Below, in pieces: positions 24,901 to 32,217 of a stretch of 32,231 nt of DNA. The notes under the pieces are model-generated. The model was not told the DNA's origin and searched no databases. It saw only the letters and a list, made by a program, of their open reading frames with translations. Where the stretch lies: assembly GCA_030603065.1 (NCBI GenBank), contig JAUVYN010000033.1:1-32231 (forward strand). Reading direction: 5' to 3'. The position numbers were made by a program, and so were the translations under genes. The stretch's first letter is position 1. Each line of letters starts with the position of its first letter. The DNA comes from Pseudomonas sp. GTDB lineage: Bacteria > Pseudomonadota > Gammaproteobacteria > Pseudomonadales > Pseudomonadaceae.

Positions 24901-25700
24901 AAGAAGTGCGCGTCCGGCGTACGGGTCTGGGGAACGTTGGAACCCCAGGCAATGATGTAGTTGGAGTTGTACCAGTCGGCCGATTCCGGCACGTCGGTCT
25001 GCTCACCCCAGATCATCGGCGAAGCCGGCGGAAGATCGCAGTACCAGTCATAGAAGCTCATGCAGACGCCGCCGATCAGCGACAGGTAGCGGCTGCCGGC
25101 TGCGTAGCTGACCATCGACATGGCCGGAATCGGCGAGAAGCCGATGACCCGATCAGGACCGTACTGGCGAATGGTGTGAACGTTGGCGGCGGCGATGATC
25201 TCGGTCACTTCATCCCAGCTCGAGCGAACGAAACCGCCCAGTCCACGCTTGCTCTTGTAGGAGCGGGCCTTTTCCTCGTTCTCGACGATGCTTGCCCAGG
25301 CCTCGACCGGGCTGTGGACCGCGCGGGCTTCGCGCCAGAGCTTGAGCAGAGACTTGCGTACCTTAGGAAACTTGACCCGGTTGGCGCTATAGATGTACCA
25401 GCTGTAGCTGGCGCCCCGCGGGCAGCCACGCGGCTCGTGGTTGGGCAGGTCCGGACGAGTCCGCGGGTAGTCGGTCTGCTGGGTTTCCCAGGTGATCAGG
25501 CCGTTCTTGACGTAGATCTTCCAGGAACAGGAACCGGTGCAGTTCACGCCGTGGGTGGAGCGCACGATCTTGTCGAACTGCCAGCGGTTGCGGTAGACGT
25601 TTTCCCAGTCGCGGGATTCGATACGGGTTTCGCCGTGTCCGTCGGCGAACTCTTCCTGCTTCCGGTTGAAGAAGCGCATTTGATCGAGCAAGTGGCTCAT
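21924..25700 (-). CDS. narG: Respiratory nitrate reductase alpha subunit (molybdenum)
   Basis: The ATG at 25700 (MSHLLDQMRFFNRKQEEF) has GAGGAG 8-13 bp upstream, and the few upstream codons are not used. The product has 1258 residues against about 1247 in E. coli. The FS0 cluster region is STHGVNCTGSCSWKIYVKNG, with a later GCPRGASYSWY. NSNYIIAWGSNVPQTRTPDA includes the Asp-ligand region of the bis-MGD cofactor, and AGSRYLSLIGGVCMSFYDWY is another conserved block. No twin-arginine signal is present, so the enzyme faces the cytoplasm as in other Nar systems. It reduces nitrate to nitrite. It follows the type I narK after a 91-bp gap that holds a hairpin. Confidence 0.98.
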   Translation of the reverse strand: MSHLLDQMRFFNRKQEEFADGHGETRIESRDWENVYRNRWQFDKIVRSTHGVNCTGSCSWKIYVKNGLITWETQQTDYPRTRPDLPNHEPRGCPRGASYSWYIYSANRVKFPKVRKSLLKLWREARAVHSPVEAWASIVENEEKARSYKSKRGLGGFVRSSWDEVTEIIAAANVHTIRQYGPDRVIGFSPIPAMSMVSYAAGSRYLSLIGGVCMSFYDWYCDLPPASPMIWGEQTDVPESADWYNSNYIIAWGSNVPQTRTPDAHFFTEVRYKGTKTVSITPDYSEVAKLTDLWLNPKQGTDAALAQAFNHVIFKEFHLEKPSAYFTDYVRRYTDLPMLVLLEDAEHGYKPTRFLRASDLDGKLGQDNNPEWKTVAVDGPSGELVSPLGSIGYRWGESGKWNIEAREGGQGREVELQLSQIENGEAVEVAFPYFGGQLHDHFQHAEGEEIQYRRVPSRVLPLADGRSLRVATVFDIQAAGLGIDRGLGGKNVASSYDDASVAGTPAWQEQITGVSREKVIQVAREFADTADKTRGRSMIIVGAAMNHWYHMDMNYRGLINMLMLCGCVGQSGGGWAHYVGQEKLRPQTGWLPLAFGLDWSRPPRQMNSTSFFYNHSSQWRHEKMSIHEVLSPLADKSQFPEHMLDYNIRAERAGWLPSAPQLNRNPLQICRDAEAAGMSPVDYVTQSLQDGSLKFACEQPDNPANFPRNLFIWRSNLLGSSGKGHEYMLKYLLGTPKHGVMNEDLGKRGGFKPQEAEWVDEGAIGKLDLVTTLDFRMSSTCVYSDIVLPTATWYEKDDLNTSDMHPFIHPLSQAADPAWESKSDWEIYKSIAKKFSEVAKGVLGVEKDLVTVPMLHDSPGELAQPFGGTDWKTAGEAPVPGKNCPNMMVVERDYVNTYKKFTSLGPLLEKLGNGGKGISWNTDHEVEFLGKLNHEVLEEGISQGRPQIVSAIDAAEVVLSLAPETNGHVAVKAWEALSKFTGRDHSHLAVGKEHESIRFRDIQAQPRKIISSPTWSGLEDENVSYNAGYTNVHEYIPWRTITGRQQFFQDHPWMQAFGEQLMSYRPPINTRTIDYVKGKKSNGNTEIVLNWITPHQKWGIHSTYSDNLIMLTLSRGGPIIWLSELDAQKAGIEDNDWVECFNANGALVARAVVSQRVKEGMVMMYHAQERIVNMPGAETTKTRGGHHNSVTRVVLKPTHMIGGYAQQAWGFNYYGTVGCNRDEFVVVRKMSKIDWLDGTEHGGLGGDALPQPLPQDIE

Positions 25701-25717
25701 GGTGATTCTCCTCATTT

Positions 25718-25740
25718 CCGGAGCGGTCAGGCCGTTCCGG
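25718..25740 (-). other. Hairpin in the narK-narG gap
   Basis: CCGGAGCGG (25718-25726) and CCGTTCCGG (25732-25740) form a nine-pair stem with one G-T wobble and a five-base loop in the 91-bp gap between type I narK and narG. No T-run follows on the minus strand, so it is more likely a transcript-stability or partial-termination element than a full terminator. Confidence 0.35.
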
Positions 25741-25791
25741 TTGGCACATCAGTCTTGAGCGGCACCCGGTCAGGGCGCCGCCGCTATCAAG

Positions 25792-27306
25792 TCAGGCTAT
25801 GGTCTTTTCACGGGTGGCCTGGGCGGCCTTGGCAGCCTCGGCGGCCAGTGCACGGTCAACCGACGATACGTAGTACTCCTCGGAGAAGGCGCCTTCGGGC
25901 TCCTTCAGCCAGAAGAAGCACAGGGCAAAGCTGATGAAGGCACCTGCCGCAATGATCATGAAGAACTGCGAAGGGGTGACGAAGGTGTACAGGGTCAGGT
26001 AGCAGACCGCGCCGACGTTGCCGTAGGCACCGGCCATGCCCGAGATCTGCCCGGTGATGCGGCGCTTGATCGACGGGATGATCCCGAAGGTCGCGCCCTC
26101 TGCGCCCTGCACGAATATCGAGCAACCCACGGTCACGGCGACGGCGATCAGCAGCGGCCACTTCTCGTTCATCAGGCCCATCATCAGGAAGCCGACGCCG
26201 ATGCCGAACATGTAGGCGAGCATCACGAAGCGGCGATTGCCCATGCGATCGGAGACCAGGCCACCCATGGGACGGGCGACGAGATTGACGAAGGCAAAGG
26301 ACGCGGCGATCAGACCCGCTGTGGTAGGTGTCAGCCCCCAGGTCAGCTCGAAGAACATCGGCAGCATGGAAACCACAGCCAGCTCGGCACCGAAGTTGGC
26401 GAAATAGGTGGAGTTCAGTGCTGCGACGGTGTTGAAGTCGTACTTGTCGTCCTCCGGGACGCCCTTGCGCAGGATCGGCACGTTGACCCGAATGATCTGC
26501 ACCACCTGGTAGATCACTACTGCGGTGATCGCGAGGTAGGCAATCACAGCGCCGGTCACCGACAGGTAGCCCATGTTCTGGATGCGCCAGACCAGGATCG
26601 CCAGCACACCAACCAGGGGAATGGTCCAGAGAATCAGCTTGTACATGTCCGCCCAGGTGCTGACTTCCATGGCCAGAGCCTTCTTCGGCTTGTGATGCAC
26701 TGTCCCGGGCGGGCCGTCGGTCAGGGCGAACCAGTAGTACACCCCGTAAGCCGCCATGATGATCGCCGAGGAGGCGATCGCCCAGCGCCAGCCCTCCGGG
26801 CCACCGAAGATATGCAGGGCGATGGCTGGAAGGCTCATGGCCGCGGCGGCGGATCCGAAGTTGCCCCAGCCGGCGTAGAAGCCTTCGGCGAAACCGATAT
26901 CCTTGGGCTTGAACCACATGGCGGTCATGTGGATACCGACCACGAAACTGGCGCCAATGGAGCTCAGTACCAGACGGGCCACCAGCAGTTGCGCCCGGCT
27001 ATCACCGAAGGCAAAGAACAGTGCCGGGACGGCCATGACGACCATGAGCACGGAGAACACTCGACGCGGCCCGAACCGGTCCAGCGCCATCCCGATGATG
27101 ATGCGCGCCGGAATGGTCAGGGCCACGTTGGCTATGGCGAACAGCTTGATGTCATCCGGGGTCAGCCAGTTGACGCTCTTGAGCATGCTCGAGGCCAGCG
27201 GGGCCATGCCGAACCAGACGAAAAAGCAGATGTAAAAGGCAATCCAGGTCAGGTGCAGAGCCCTGATCTCCGGACTGCGAAACTTGAAAATGTCAGCGAC
27301 TTTCAT
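25792..27306 (-). CDS. narK1: NarK type I nitrate transporter (MFS)
   Basis: The product has 504 residues. LHLTWIAFYICFFVWFGMAPL at the start (in two runs, LHLTW and FFVWFGMAPL) and IPARIIIGMALDRFGPRR with a buried Arg68 are typical of the type I NarK/NasA group, thought to be nitrate/proton symporters. GFYAGWGNFGSAAAA and GMAGAYGNVGAV are the two nitrate-signature helices. Family members usually have about 430 residues and 12 helices. Here two extra hydrophobic segments (about 223-240 and 249-271) lie in the central loop, suggesting 14 helices. It is the third gene of the operon, 19 bp after the stress-protein gene. Naming as narK1 follows Pseudomonas usage and is by type, not by gene order. 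Confidence 0.9.
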   Translation of the reverse strand: MKVADIFKFRSPEIRALHLTWIAFYICFFVWFGMAPLASSMLKSVNWLTPDDIKLFAIANVALTIPARIIIGMALDRFGPRRVFSVLMVVMAVPALFFAFGDSRAQLLVARLVLSSIGASFVVGIHMTAMWFKPKDIGFAEGFYAGWGNFGSAAAAMSLPAIALHIFGGPEGWRWAIASSAIIMAAYGVYYWFALTDGPPGTVHHKPKKALAMEVSTWADMYKLILWTIPLVGVLAILVWRIQNMGYLSVTGAVIAYLAITAVVIYQVVQIIRVNVPILRKGVPEDDKYDFNTVAALNSTYFANFGAELAVVSMLPMFFELTWGLTPTTAGLIAASFAFVNLVARPMGGLVSDRMGNRRFVMLAYMFGIGVGFLMMGLMNEKWPLLIAVAVTVGCSIFVQGAEGATFGIIPSIKRRITGQISGMAGAYGNVGAVCYLTLYTFVTPSQFFMIIAAGAFISFALCFFWLKEPEGAFSEEYYVSSVDRALAAEAAKAAQATREKTIA

Positions 27307-27325
27307 GGTGTGTCACTCCGCAGGG

Positions 27326-27784
27326 TCAGGGGCAGGCCTGGATCAGCACCGGGCACGGAGCCCGGCGCGCCAGAAAGGCACTGACGCTGCCAAAGGTCAT
27401 GTAATCCAGCTCATCGACCAGCAGGTTGAGCGAGCGGGAGATGAAGCCCCCGTCCGGCTCGTTGCTGTGCCGGGATATCACCAGCAGATCGGGTTTCTTG
27501 TGCTCGGCGGCCTTGAGAATCATCTTGCGGGCGTCGCCATCGGCGAGAATGACTTCCGCATCCAGCCCCTGCTGGCCGACGAACTCGGCGGCCTCCCGCA
27601 GAAACTCGCGAAACTCGGCACGCTGGCGCTCGAACAGCTCGCCACTCGAGGTACTGGTGTCCAGGGCGCCCTCCACCACCCCGATCAACATGATCAGCGG
27701 GTTGAGCGGCTTGAACATGTCGATGGTCTTCTGCAGCGCTGTGCGGGCGTTCCGCGAATTGTCGTAAGCAATCAGAATCTTCAT
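27326..27784 (-). CDS. Universal stress protein (UspA family)
   Basis: The ATG at 27784 (MKILIAYDNSRNAR) is used because AAGGAG is 6 bp upstream; another ATG at 27790 abuts that site. The 152-residue protein has the Usp fold markers: MKILIAYDNS at the first strand, LINVD-like IMLIGVVEG, DLLVISRHS after the fourth helix and APCPVLIQ at the end. The usual ATP motif (G-X2-G-X9-G-S/T) is not present in standard form, because the spacing between DGG and FGS is about 18 residues, so nucleotide binding is doubtful. It is placed between the two narK genes (14 and 19 bp gaps) and is therefore produced with nitrate respiration. Usp proteins of pseudomonads are linked to anaerobic survival; its specific role here is unknown. 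Confidence 0.9.
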   Translation of the reverse strand: MKILIAYDNSRNARTALQKTIDMFKPLNPLIMLIGVVEGALDTSTSSGELFERQRAEFREFLREAAEFVGQQGLDAEVILADGDARKMILKAAEHKKPDLLVISRHSNEPDGGFISRSLNLLVDELDYMTFGSVSAFLARRAPCPVLIQACP

Positions 27785-27798
27785 GGTCATCTCCTTGA

Positions 27799-29400
27799 TC
27801 AGGGGTTCTTCACGTAGGCGCCGCGGCGCAGGTAGAACCACCAGTTGAGGATGAGGCACAGGGCGTAGAAGACCGCGAAGGCGTACATCGCGACTTCCGG
27901 AGTACCTGCGCGCACCTGCTCACCGATCACGATGGGCGCCACGAAGGAACCGTAGGCGCCGACTGCGGAGGTCCAGCCGAGAACCGGGCCGGCCTTTTCA
28001 CGGTCGTAGATCACACCGATCGAGCGGAAGGTGGAGCCGTTGCCGATACCGGTTGCAGCGAAGAGCACCAGGAACAGCACCAGGAACAGGAAGAAGTACT
28101 GCTCGGGCTGGGCCGCGCCGTAGGCCTGCTGCATTACGTAGCCAGCCGCGATCGAGGCACCGACCATGACTACCGAGATGACCTGGGTAACGATCGAGCC
28201 GCCGACCTTGTCGGAAATCCATCCGCCGAGCGGACGGATCAGGGCGCCGATGAAGGGCCCGATCCAGGCGTAGGTCAGTGCGCTAGGTGCGTTCGGGTTG
28301 GCCACGCGGGTGACGGTGCCATCCGCTGCGACTTCATTGACGAAGCCGAAGATCACGGTGATCGACAGTGGCAGCGCCATCGAGAAACCGATGAAGGAGC
28401 CGAAGGTGAGGATGTACAGCACAGTCATGGACCAGGTGTGCTTGTCCTTGAAGATGCTGAACTGACGCTTGATATTCGGCTGGATCGAGCCTGGCAGCAT
28501 GCGCAGCATTGCCAGGGTCAGACCGATGGTCAGCAGAATGACCACCCACATGTTCAGCACACCCAGGCCCACCGGCGCAGGCAGATACAGATACAGGCCG
28601 ATGCCTGCGGCGAGGAACGCCACACCATAGAGCCCCATGATCTTGCCGAAGGCGCTGAGAGGGCTGCCAGGGTTAGGGGTGATCGGCAGCAGGTTGTTCA
28701 TACCGAACCAGCCGATGAAGGCCAGCGGGACCAGAAACAGCAGCCATACCCAGCCGGCGTTCTGGATCCAGGTTTCGGTGCCGGCGGGAATGCGGCCGAT
28801 CAGCGTGCCGCTGTCCTGCACCAGTACCATTGAGCCCCCGGCGAAAGCGCCAAACACACCGGCGGTCATCACCAGCGGGATCAGGATCTGCATGGTGGTG
28901 ACGCCGAAGTTACCGAGCCCTGCGTTCAGACCCAGGGCGAGACCCTGCTGGTTCTTCGGGAAGAAGGTGCTTATGTTGCTCATCGAGCAGGCGAAGTTGC
29001 CGCCGCCAATGCCGGAGAGAAAGGCCAGCAGCTGGAACACCCATAGCGGCGTATCAGTACTCTGCAATGCCATGCCGGCGCCGGCGGCGGGAATCATCAG
29101 CAGCGCGGTGGTGAAAACGATGGTGTTGCGTCCGCCAGCGATGCGGATCATGAAGGATGCCGGAATACGCAGCGTCGCCCCGGTCAGGCCGGCGATCGCG
29201 GTCAGCGTGAAGAGCTCAGCCGGGGCAAAGGGAAAGCCCAGGTTGATCATCTGCACGGTGACGATGCCCCACATCAGCCAGACAGCGAAACCCATCAGCA
29301 GACTCGGGATGGAAATCCACAGGTTGCGGTTGGCTATCCTTTTTCCGGTGGACTCCCAGAACCTGGGGTCTTCCACATCCCATTTGTCGATATTGCTCAT
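27799..29400 (-). CDS. narK2: NarK type II nitrate/nitrite transporter (MFS)
   Basis: The product has 533 residues. EDPRFWESTGKRIANRNLWI, GATLRIPASFM with Arg78 (equivalent to the substrate-binding Arg89 of E. coli NarK), GLNAGLGNFGVTTMQ and LTFGSFIGFS identify the E. coli NarK-like type II group, considered nitrate/nitrite antiporters. E. coli NarK has 463 residues. The excess here is an insertion at about 238-311, between helices 6 and 7, with two hydrophobic stretches (255-273, 279-299), which predicts 14 helices. It is the first gene of the operon, 84 bp from a perfect FNR-type box. The type I narK lies downstream, the reverse of the narK1-narK2 order described for P. aeruginosa if the types are assigned correctly. 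Confidence 0.92.
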   Translation of the reverse strand: MSNIDKWDVEDPRFWESTGKRIANRNLWISIPSLLMGFAVWLMWGIVTVQMINLGFPFAPAELFTLTAIAGLTGATLRIPASFMIRIAGGRNTIVFTTALLMIPAAGAGMALQSTDTPLWVFQLLAFLSGIGGGNFACSMSNISTFFPKNQQGLALGLNAGLGNFGVTTMQILIPLVMTAGVFGAFAGGSMVLVQDSGTLIGRIPAGTETWIQNAGWVWLLFLVPLAFIGWFGMNNLLPITPNPGSPLSAFGKIMGLYGVAFLAAGIGLYLYLPAPVGLGVLNMWVVILLTIGLTLAMLRMLPGSIQPNIKRQFSIFKDKHTWSMTVLYILTFGSFIGFSMALPLSITVIFGFVNEVAADGTVTRVANPNAPSALTYAWIGPFIGALIRPLGGWISDKVGGSIVTQVISVVMVGASIAAGYVMQQAYGAAQPEQYFFLFLVLFLVLFAATGIGNGSTFRSIGVIYDREKAGPVLGWTSAVGAYGSFVAPIVIGEQVRAGTPEVAMYAFAVFYALCLILNWWFYLRRGAYVKNP

Positions 29401-29455
29401 GATGCGTCCTCAGTAGGATCAGGCCCGATACCGAGAAGGCACCGGGGATGCCTGC

Positions 29456-29497
29456 AAGCTATCGATCAGGACGCGGAGCTTATTTGATTCAGATCAA
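29456..29497 (-). promoter_or_regulatory. nar operon promoter with perfect ANR/DNR box
   Basis: TTGATTCAGATCAA (29484-29497) is a perfect match to TTGAT-N4-ATCAA. Its centre (29490.5) is 41.5 bp from an inferred start at 29449, for which TAGCTT (minus strand, 29461-29456) is in exact -10 position. The layout is that of a class II FNR-type promoter reading into narK, with an untranslated leader of about 48 nt. Confidence 0.82.
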
Positions 29498-29506
29498 CAT
29501 GGAAGG

Positions 29507-29555
29507 GGGGGTATCACGCTCCCAGATAGCCATGTACCTCTTTCTGGATACCCAA
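29507..29555. promoter_or_regulatory. Candidate NarL heptamers between narK and narX
   Basis: TACCTCT (29535-29541) fits the NarL consensus TACYYMT fully. TACCCAA (29549-29555, plus strand) and TACCCCC (29513-29507, minus strand) each fit six of seven positions. They lie 17-70 bp upstream of the FNR-type box as seen from narK, where NarL sites would be expected. No 7-2-7 inverted pair is visible, so support is moderate. Confidence 0.35.
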
Positions 29556-29592
29556 AAAACGACGATTTTTTTCCAATAATATCAATGCCATG
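29554..29592. promoter_or_regulatory. AT-rich tract with IHF-like site
   Basis: A run of six A residues (29554-29559) and a run of seven T residues (29566-29572) flank a short GC-rich centre. They are followed by TATCAATGCCATG (29580-29592), which matches the IHF consensus WATCAA-N4-TTR except for one base. A bend here could bring NarL bound upstream to the nar promoter, as known for E. coli and P. aeruginosa nar genes. Confidence 0.35.
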
Positions 29593-29627
29593 ACAACGAA
29601 CCAGCACGACGACGAAGAGGTCTCGAC

Positions 29628-29633
29628 TATACT
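29628..29633 (+). promoter_or_regulatory. Possible -10 element of narXL
   Basis: TATACT is a five-of-six match to the -10 consensus, about 30 bp before the first narX ATG. No convincing -35 element is found at 16-18 bp, so it may need an activator. Confidence 0.3.
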
Positions 29634-29663
29634 TCGGGCTTTACGGGGTACCCTGTCGCGGCC

Positions 29664-31571
29664 ATGGGCAGAGACGTCATCAAAGGGCAGAATGCGATCA
29701 TGACCGAACACCAGAACCACGCTGCAAACCAGGGGGAGCTCGACCAGCCGGCACCACGGCATTCGATCGTCTTCAATACGCTGGTCGCTTTCGTGGTGAT
29801 CATCAGCGTGACTCTGCTGACCATGCTCGGCGGCCTCTACATGGCCGACGCGCTGGAGGGCGATGCCGAGGCGATCAACCAGGCAGGTAGCCTGCGCATG
29901 CTCACCTACCGTCTGGCCGCTACAGCAGCGTACGAGCCCGAAGCGATCCCGCAGCAGATCGCCAAGCTGGAGACGACCCTGCACTCACGCACGCTGCAGG
30001 CGGCACTGTCACGTCACCGCAACCTGACCAGCATGCACGCAGACATAGTGCAGCGCTGGGAGAGTCAGCTGCGCCCCCTGCTGAACGAGCCCATCGACGT
30101 ATTGCGCTACCGAGAGCAAGCACCGCTATTCGTGGACGAGCTGGACAGGCTTGTCCATACGCTGCAGAAATCCTCGGAAGGCAAGCTCGAGGTGGTCCGA
30201 GCGCTCCAGGTCGGAACGCTGTTCGTCATAGTGCTGATCGCCTTTACCCTAATTTACGGTCTGCACAACAATCTGGCCACACCGCTACGCGCCCTTACAT
30301 TGCTGGCACGCCAGGTAGGCCGCGGCAATTTCGGCGGCCAGGTCGAAGTACCCGGAGACACCGAGCTGAGCTTGCTGGCACGGACCCTGAACCAGATGAA
30401 CCGCGAGCTGGCAGGACTTTACGGAGAGATGGAGCAGAAGGTCGATGAAAAGACCGCCGAACTGACCCGCAGCAACGAAATCCTGCAATTGCTGTTCAAC
30501 AGCGCGCGCATGCTCTACAACCAGCCCGACGAGCCGGAGCTCCTGATGGGGCAGATGCTTGGCAGGGTCCAGCAGGTGCTCGGCGTCGGCCCCATCTCCC
30601 TGTGCCTCAACCGCAGCGCGGGGGTCGGCAGCCATACGGCGATGACCTCCTTTGGTCTGTCGCCGCCCGAATATTGCAAGCTTCCAAACTGTGCTGAGTG
30701 CCCCGTCAACAGCGAGGGCTCAATGCTGCCAAGCGGTAACCGTCTGATAAGCTTCGAGCTGCGCTCCGGCCAGGAAGAACTCGGCAGTCTGCGCATTGAA
30801 CAGCCTCTGCAGGCGCCGCTGGACCCTTGGCAAACGCAGCTCATGGAAACCCTCGCCGACCTGTTCACGGCCTCGCTCAGTCTGGCCCAGCTTGGACAGC
30901 ACCAGGCACGCCTGGCCCTGATGGAGGAACGTGCAGTGATCGCCCGCGAACTGCACGACTCGCTGGCTCAGGCACTGTCCGCCCAGAAGCTCCAGCTGGC
31001 CCGCCTGAAGCGCCAGCTTGCCCAGGGCATACCTACCGAGAACCTGCTGGAAACCCTCGATCAGGTCGATCGCGGCCTGAACAGCGCCTATAGGCAATTG
31101 CGCGAGTTGCTGACTACCTTCCGCATCAAGGTCGACCAGCCCGGGCTGCATCCGGCGCTGATGGCTACGGTGGACGAGTTCAGCCAGCATTCGGGGCTCG
31201 ACATCCATTTCGATTATCAGCTGGAGCACGCACCGCTCAAGCCCAACGAGGAAGTCCACTGCCTGCAGATCGTACGCGAAGCCTTGAGCAACGTGGTCAA
31301 GCACGCCCAGGCTAGCAACTGCTGGCTGACTTTCGATCAGGACAGACAAGGCACCGTGCGCGTTCGCATAGAAGACGACGGGGTAGGCATAAGCGATGTA
31401 CAGAGCCCCGCCGGCCACCACGGTCTGACGATACTGCGCGAGCGCGCCAACAGTCTGAACGGCACCATCAGTATCGAGACCCGGGAGGGCGGCGGCACTC
31501 GCGTGCACCTGCGCTTCCCCCCCGCCTATCGCCATATTCCCCTGACACAGGAGAGCGTCAGCCATGACTGA
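29664..31571 (+). CDS. narX: Nitrate/nitrite sensor histidine kinase NarX
   Basis: The product has 635 residues from the ATG at 29664. An ATG at 29700 (MTEHQNHAAN, 623 residues) is an equally possible start, with AAGGG 12 bp upstream. Two membrane helices (about 36-58 and 181-200) bound a periplasmic domain whose P-box reads AINQAGSLRMLTYRL, the nitrate-binding helix of NarX/NarQ. A HAMP domain follows. A central module has a cysteine cluster, CKLPNCAECP (Cys338, Cys343, Cys346), as in NarX rather than NarQ. The kinase is of the HisKA_3 type with His431 in ARELHDSLAQAL, NVVKHAQAS and DDGVGI. It senses nitrate and phosphorylates NarL. The last 8 bp overlap narL. Divergent from the nar operon. 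Confidence 0.95.
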   Translation: MGRDVIKGQNAIMTEHQNHAANQGELDQPAPRHSIVFNTLVAFVVIISVTLLTMLGGLYMADALEGDAEAINQAGSLRMLTYRLAATAAYEPEAIPQQIAKLETTLHSRTLQAALSRHRNLTSMHADIVQRWESQLRPLLNEPIDVLRYREQAPLFVDELDRLVHTLQKSSEGKLEVVRALQVGTLFVIVLIAFTLIYGLHNNLATPLRALTLLARQVGRGNFGGQVEVPGDTELSLLARTLNQMNRELAGLYGEMEQKVDEKTAELTRSNEILQLLFNSARMLYNQPDEPELLMGQMLGRVQQVLGVGPISLCLNRSAGVGSHTAMTSFGLSPPEYCKLPNCAECPVNSEGSMLPSGNRLISFELRSGQEELGSLRIEQPLQAPLDPWQTQLMETLADLFTASLSLAQLGQHQARLALMEERAVIARELHDSLAQALSAQKLQLARLKRQLAQGIPTENLLETLDQVDRGLNSAYRQLRELLTTFRIKVDQPGLHPALMATVDEFSQHSGLDIHFDYQLEHAPLKPNEEVHCLQIVREALSNVVKHAQASNCWLTFDQDRQGTVRVRIEDDGVGISDVQSPAGHHGLTILRERANSLNGTISIETREGGGTRVHLRFPPAYRHIPLTQESVSHD

Positions 31572-32217
31572 CCTGGACATCACCCGTATTCTACTGGTCG
31601 ATGATCACCCGATGATGCGCCGCGGCCTGCGGGATCTGCTGGAACTCGAACCGGATCTCGAACCGGTGGGCGACGCCGGCAGTGGACCGGACGCACTGCG
31701 TCTGGCCGAAGAGCTGAACCCGGACCTCATCCTGCTCGATCTGAACATGCCAGGAATGGACGGCCTGGAGACGCTCAAGCGGCTAAGGGACGCGGGTGAA
31801 GACGCGCGCATCGTGATGTTCACCGTATCCGATGACCAGAGCCACGTTCTGGAAGCGCTTCGCAACGGCGCCGACGGCTACCTGCTCAAGGACATGGATG
31901 CCGAGCAGCTGGTTGCGCAGATCCGCCAGGCGGCCCAGGGCAAGCTAGCGCTTAGCCCCGAGCTGACAATGGTGCTGGCACAGGCGATTCGCGAACGCCC
32001 GAAGACATCTACCCAGGTACAGGCTTCGAGCCTGACCAAACGGGAGAAGGACGTATTGCGCTGGATCGCCAAGGGTCAGAGCAACAAGATGATCGCACGC
32101 AAGCTGGACATCACCGAAGGGACCGTCAAGGTTCACGTCAAACGCCTGCTCAACAAGCTCGGGATGCGTTCGCGTACCGAAGCAGCCGTCTGGGTGGTGG
32201 AGAATCAGCTGCAGTGA
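31564..32217 (+). CDS. narL: Nitrate/nitrite response regulator NarL
   Basis: This is a 217-residue response regulator, close to E. coli NarL (216). The receiver domain has acidic residues in LLVDDHPMMRRGL, the phosphoacceptor Asp59 in LILLDLNMPGMDG (same number as in E. coli), and Lys in YLLKDMD. A linker rich in Thr/Ser/Gln leads to a LuxR-type helix-turn-helix (SLTKREKDVLRWIAKGQSNK, then TEGTVKVHVKRLLNKLG). The ATG lies inside the end of narX, with GAG(A) upstream, so the two are translationally coupled. Phosphorylated NarL binds heptamers of the TACYYMT type, and candidates lie in the narK-narX gap. The last 14 bp of the window after the stop hold no recognisable feature. Confidence 0.96.
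   Translation: MTDLDITRILLVDDHPMMRRGLRDLLELEPDLEPVGDAGSGPDALRLAEELNPDLILLDLNMPGMDGLETLKRLRDAGEDARIVMFTVSDDQSHVLEALRNGADGYLLKDMDAEQLVAQIRQAAQGKLALSPELTMVLAQAIRERPKTSTQVQASSLTKREKDVLRWIAKGQSNKMIARKLDITEGTVKVHVKRLLNKLGMRSRTEAAVWVVENQLQ

Noticed and set aside
21978-25934. A 1318-codon open frame on the plus strand opposite narG
   Set aside because: narG on the minus strand has clear motifs along its whole length. The opposite frame is open because of strong third-position GC bias, and its translation shows no domain pattern.
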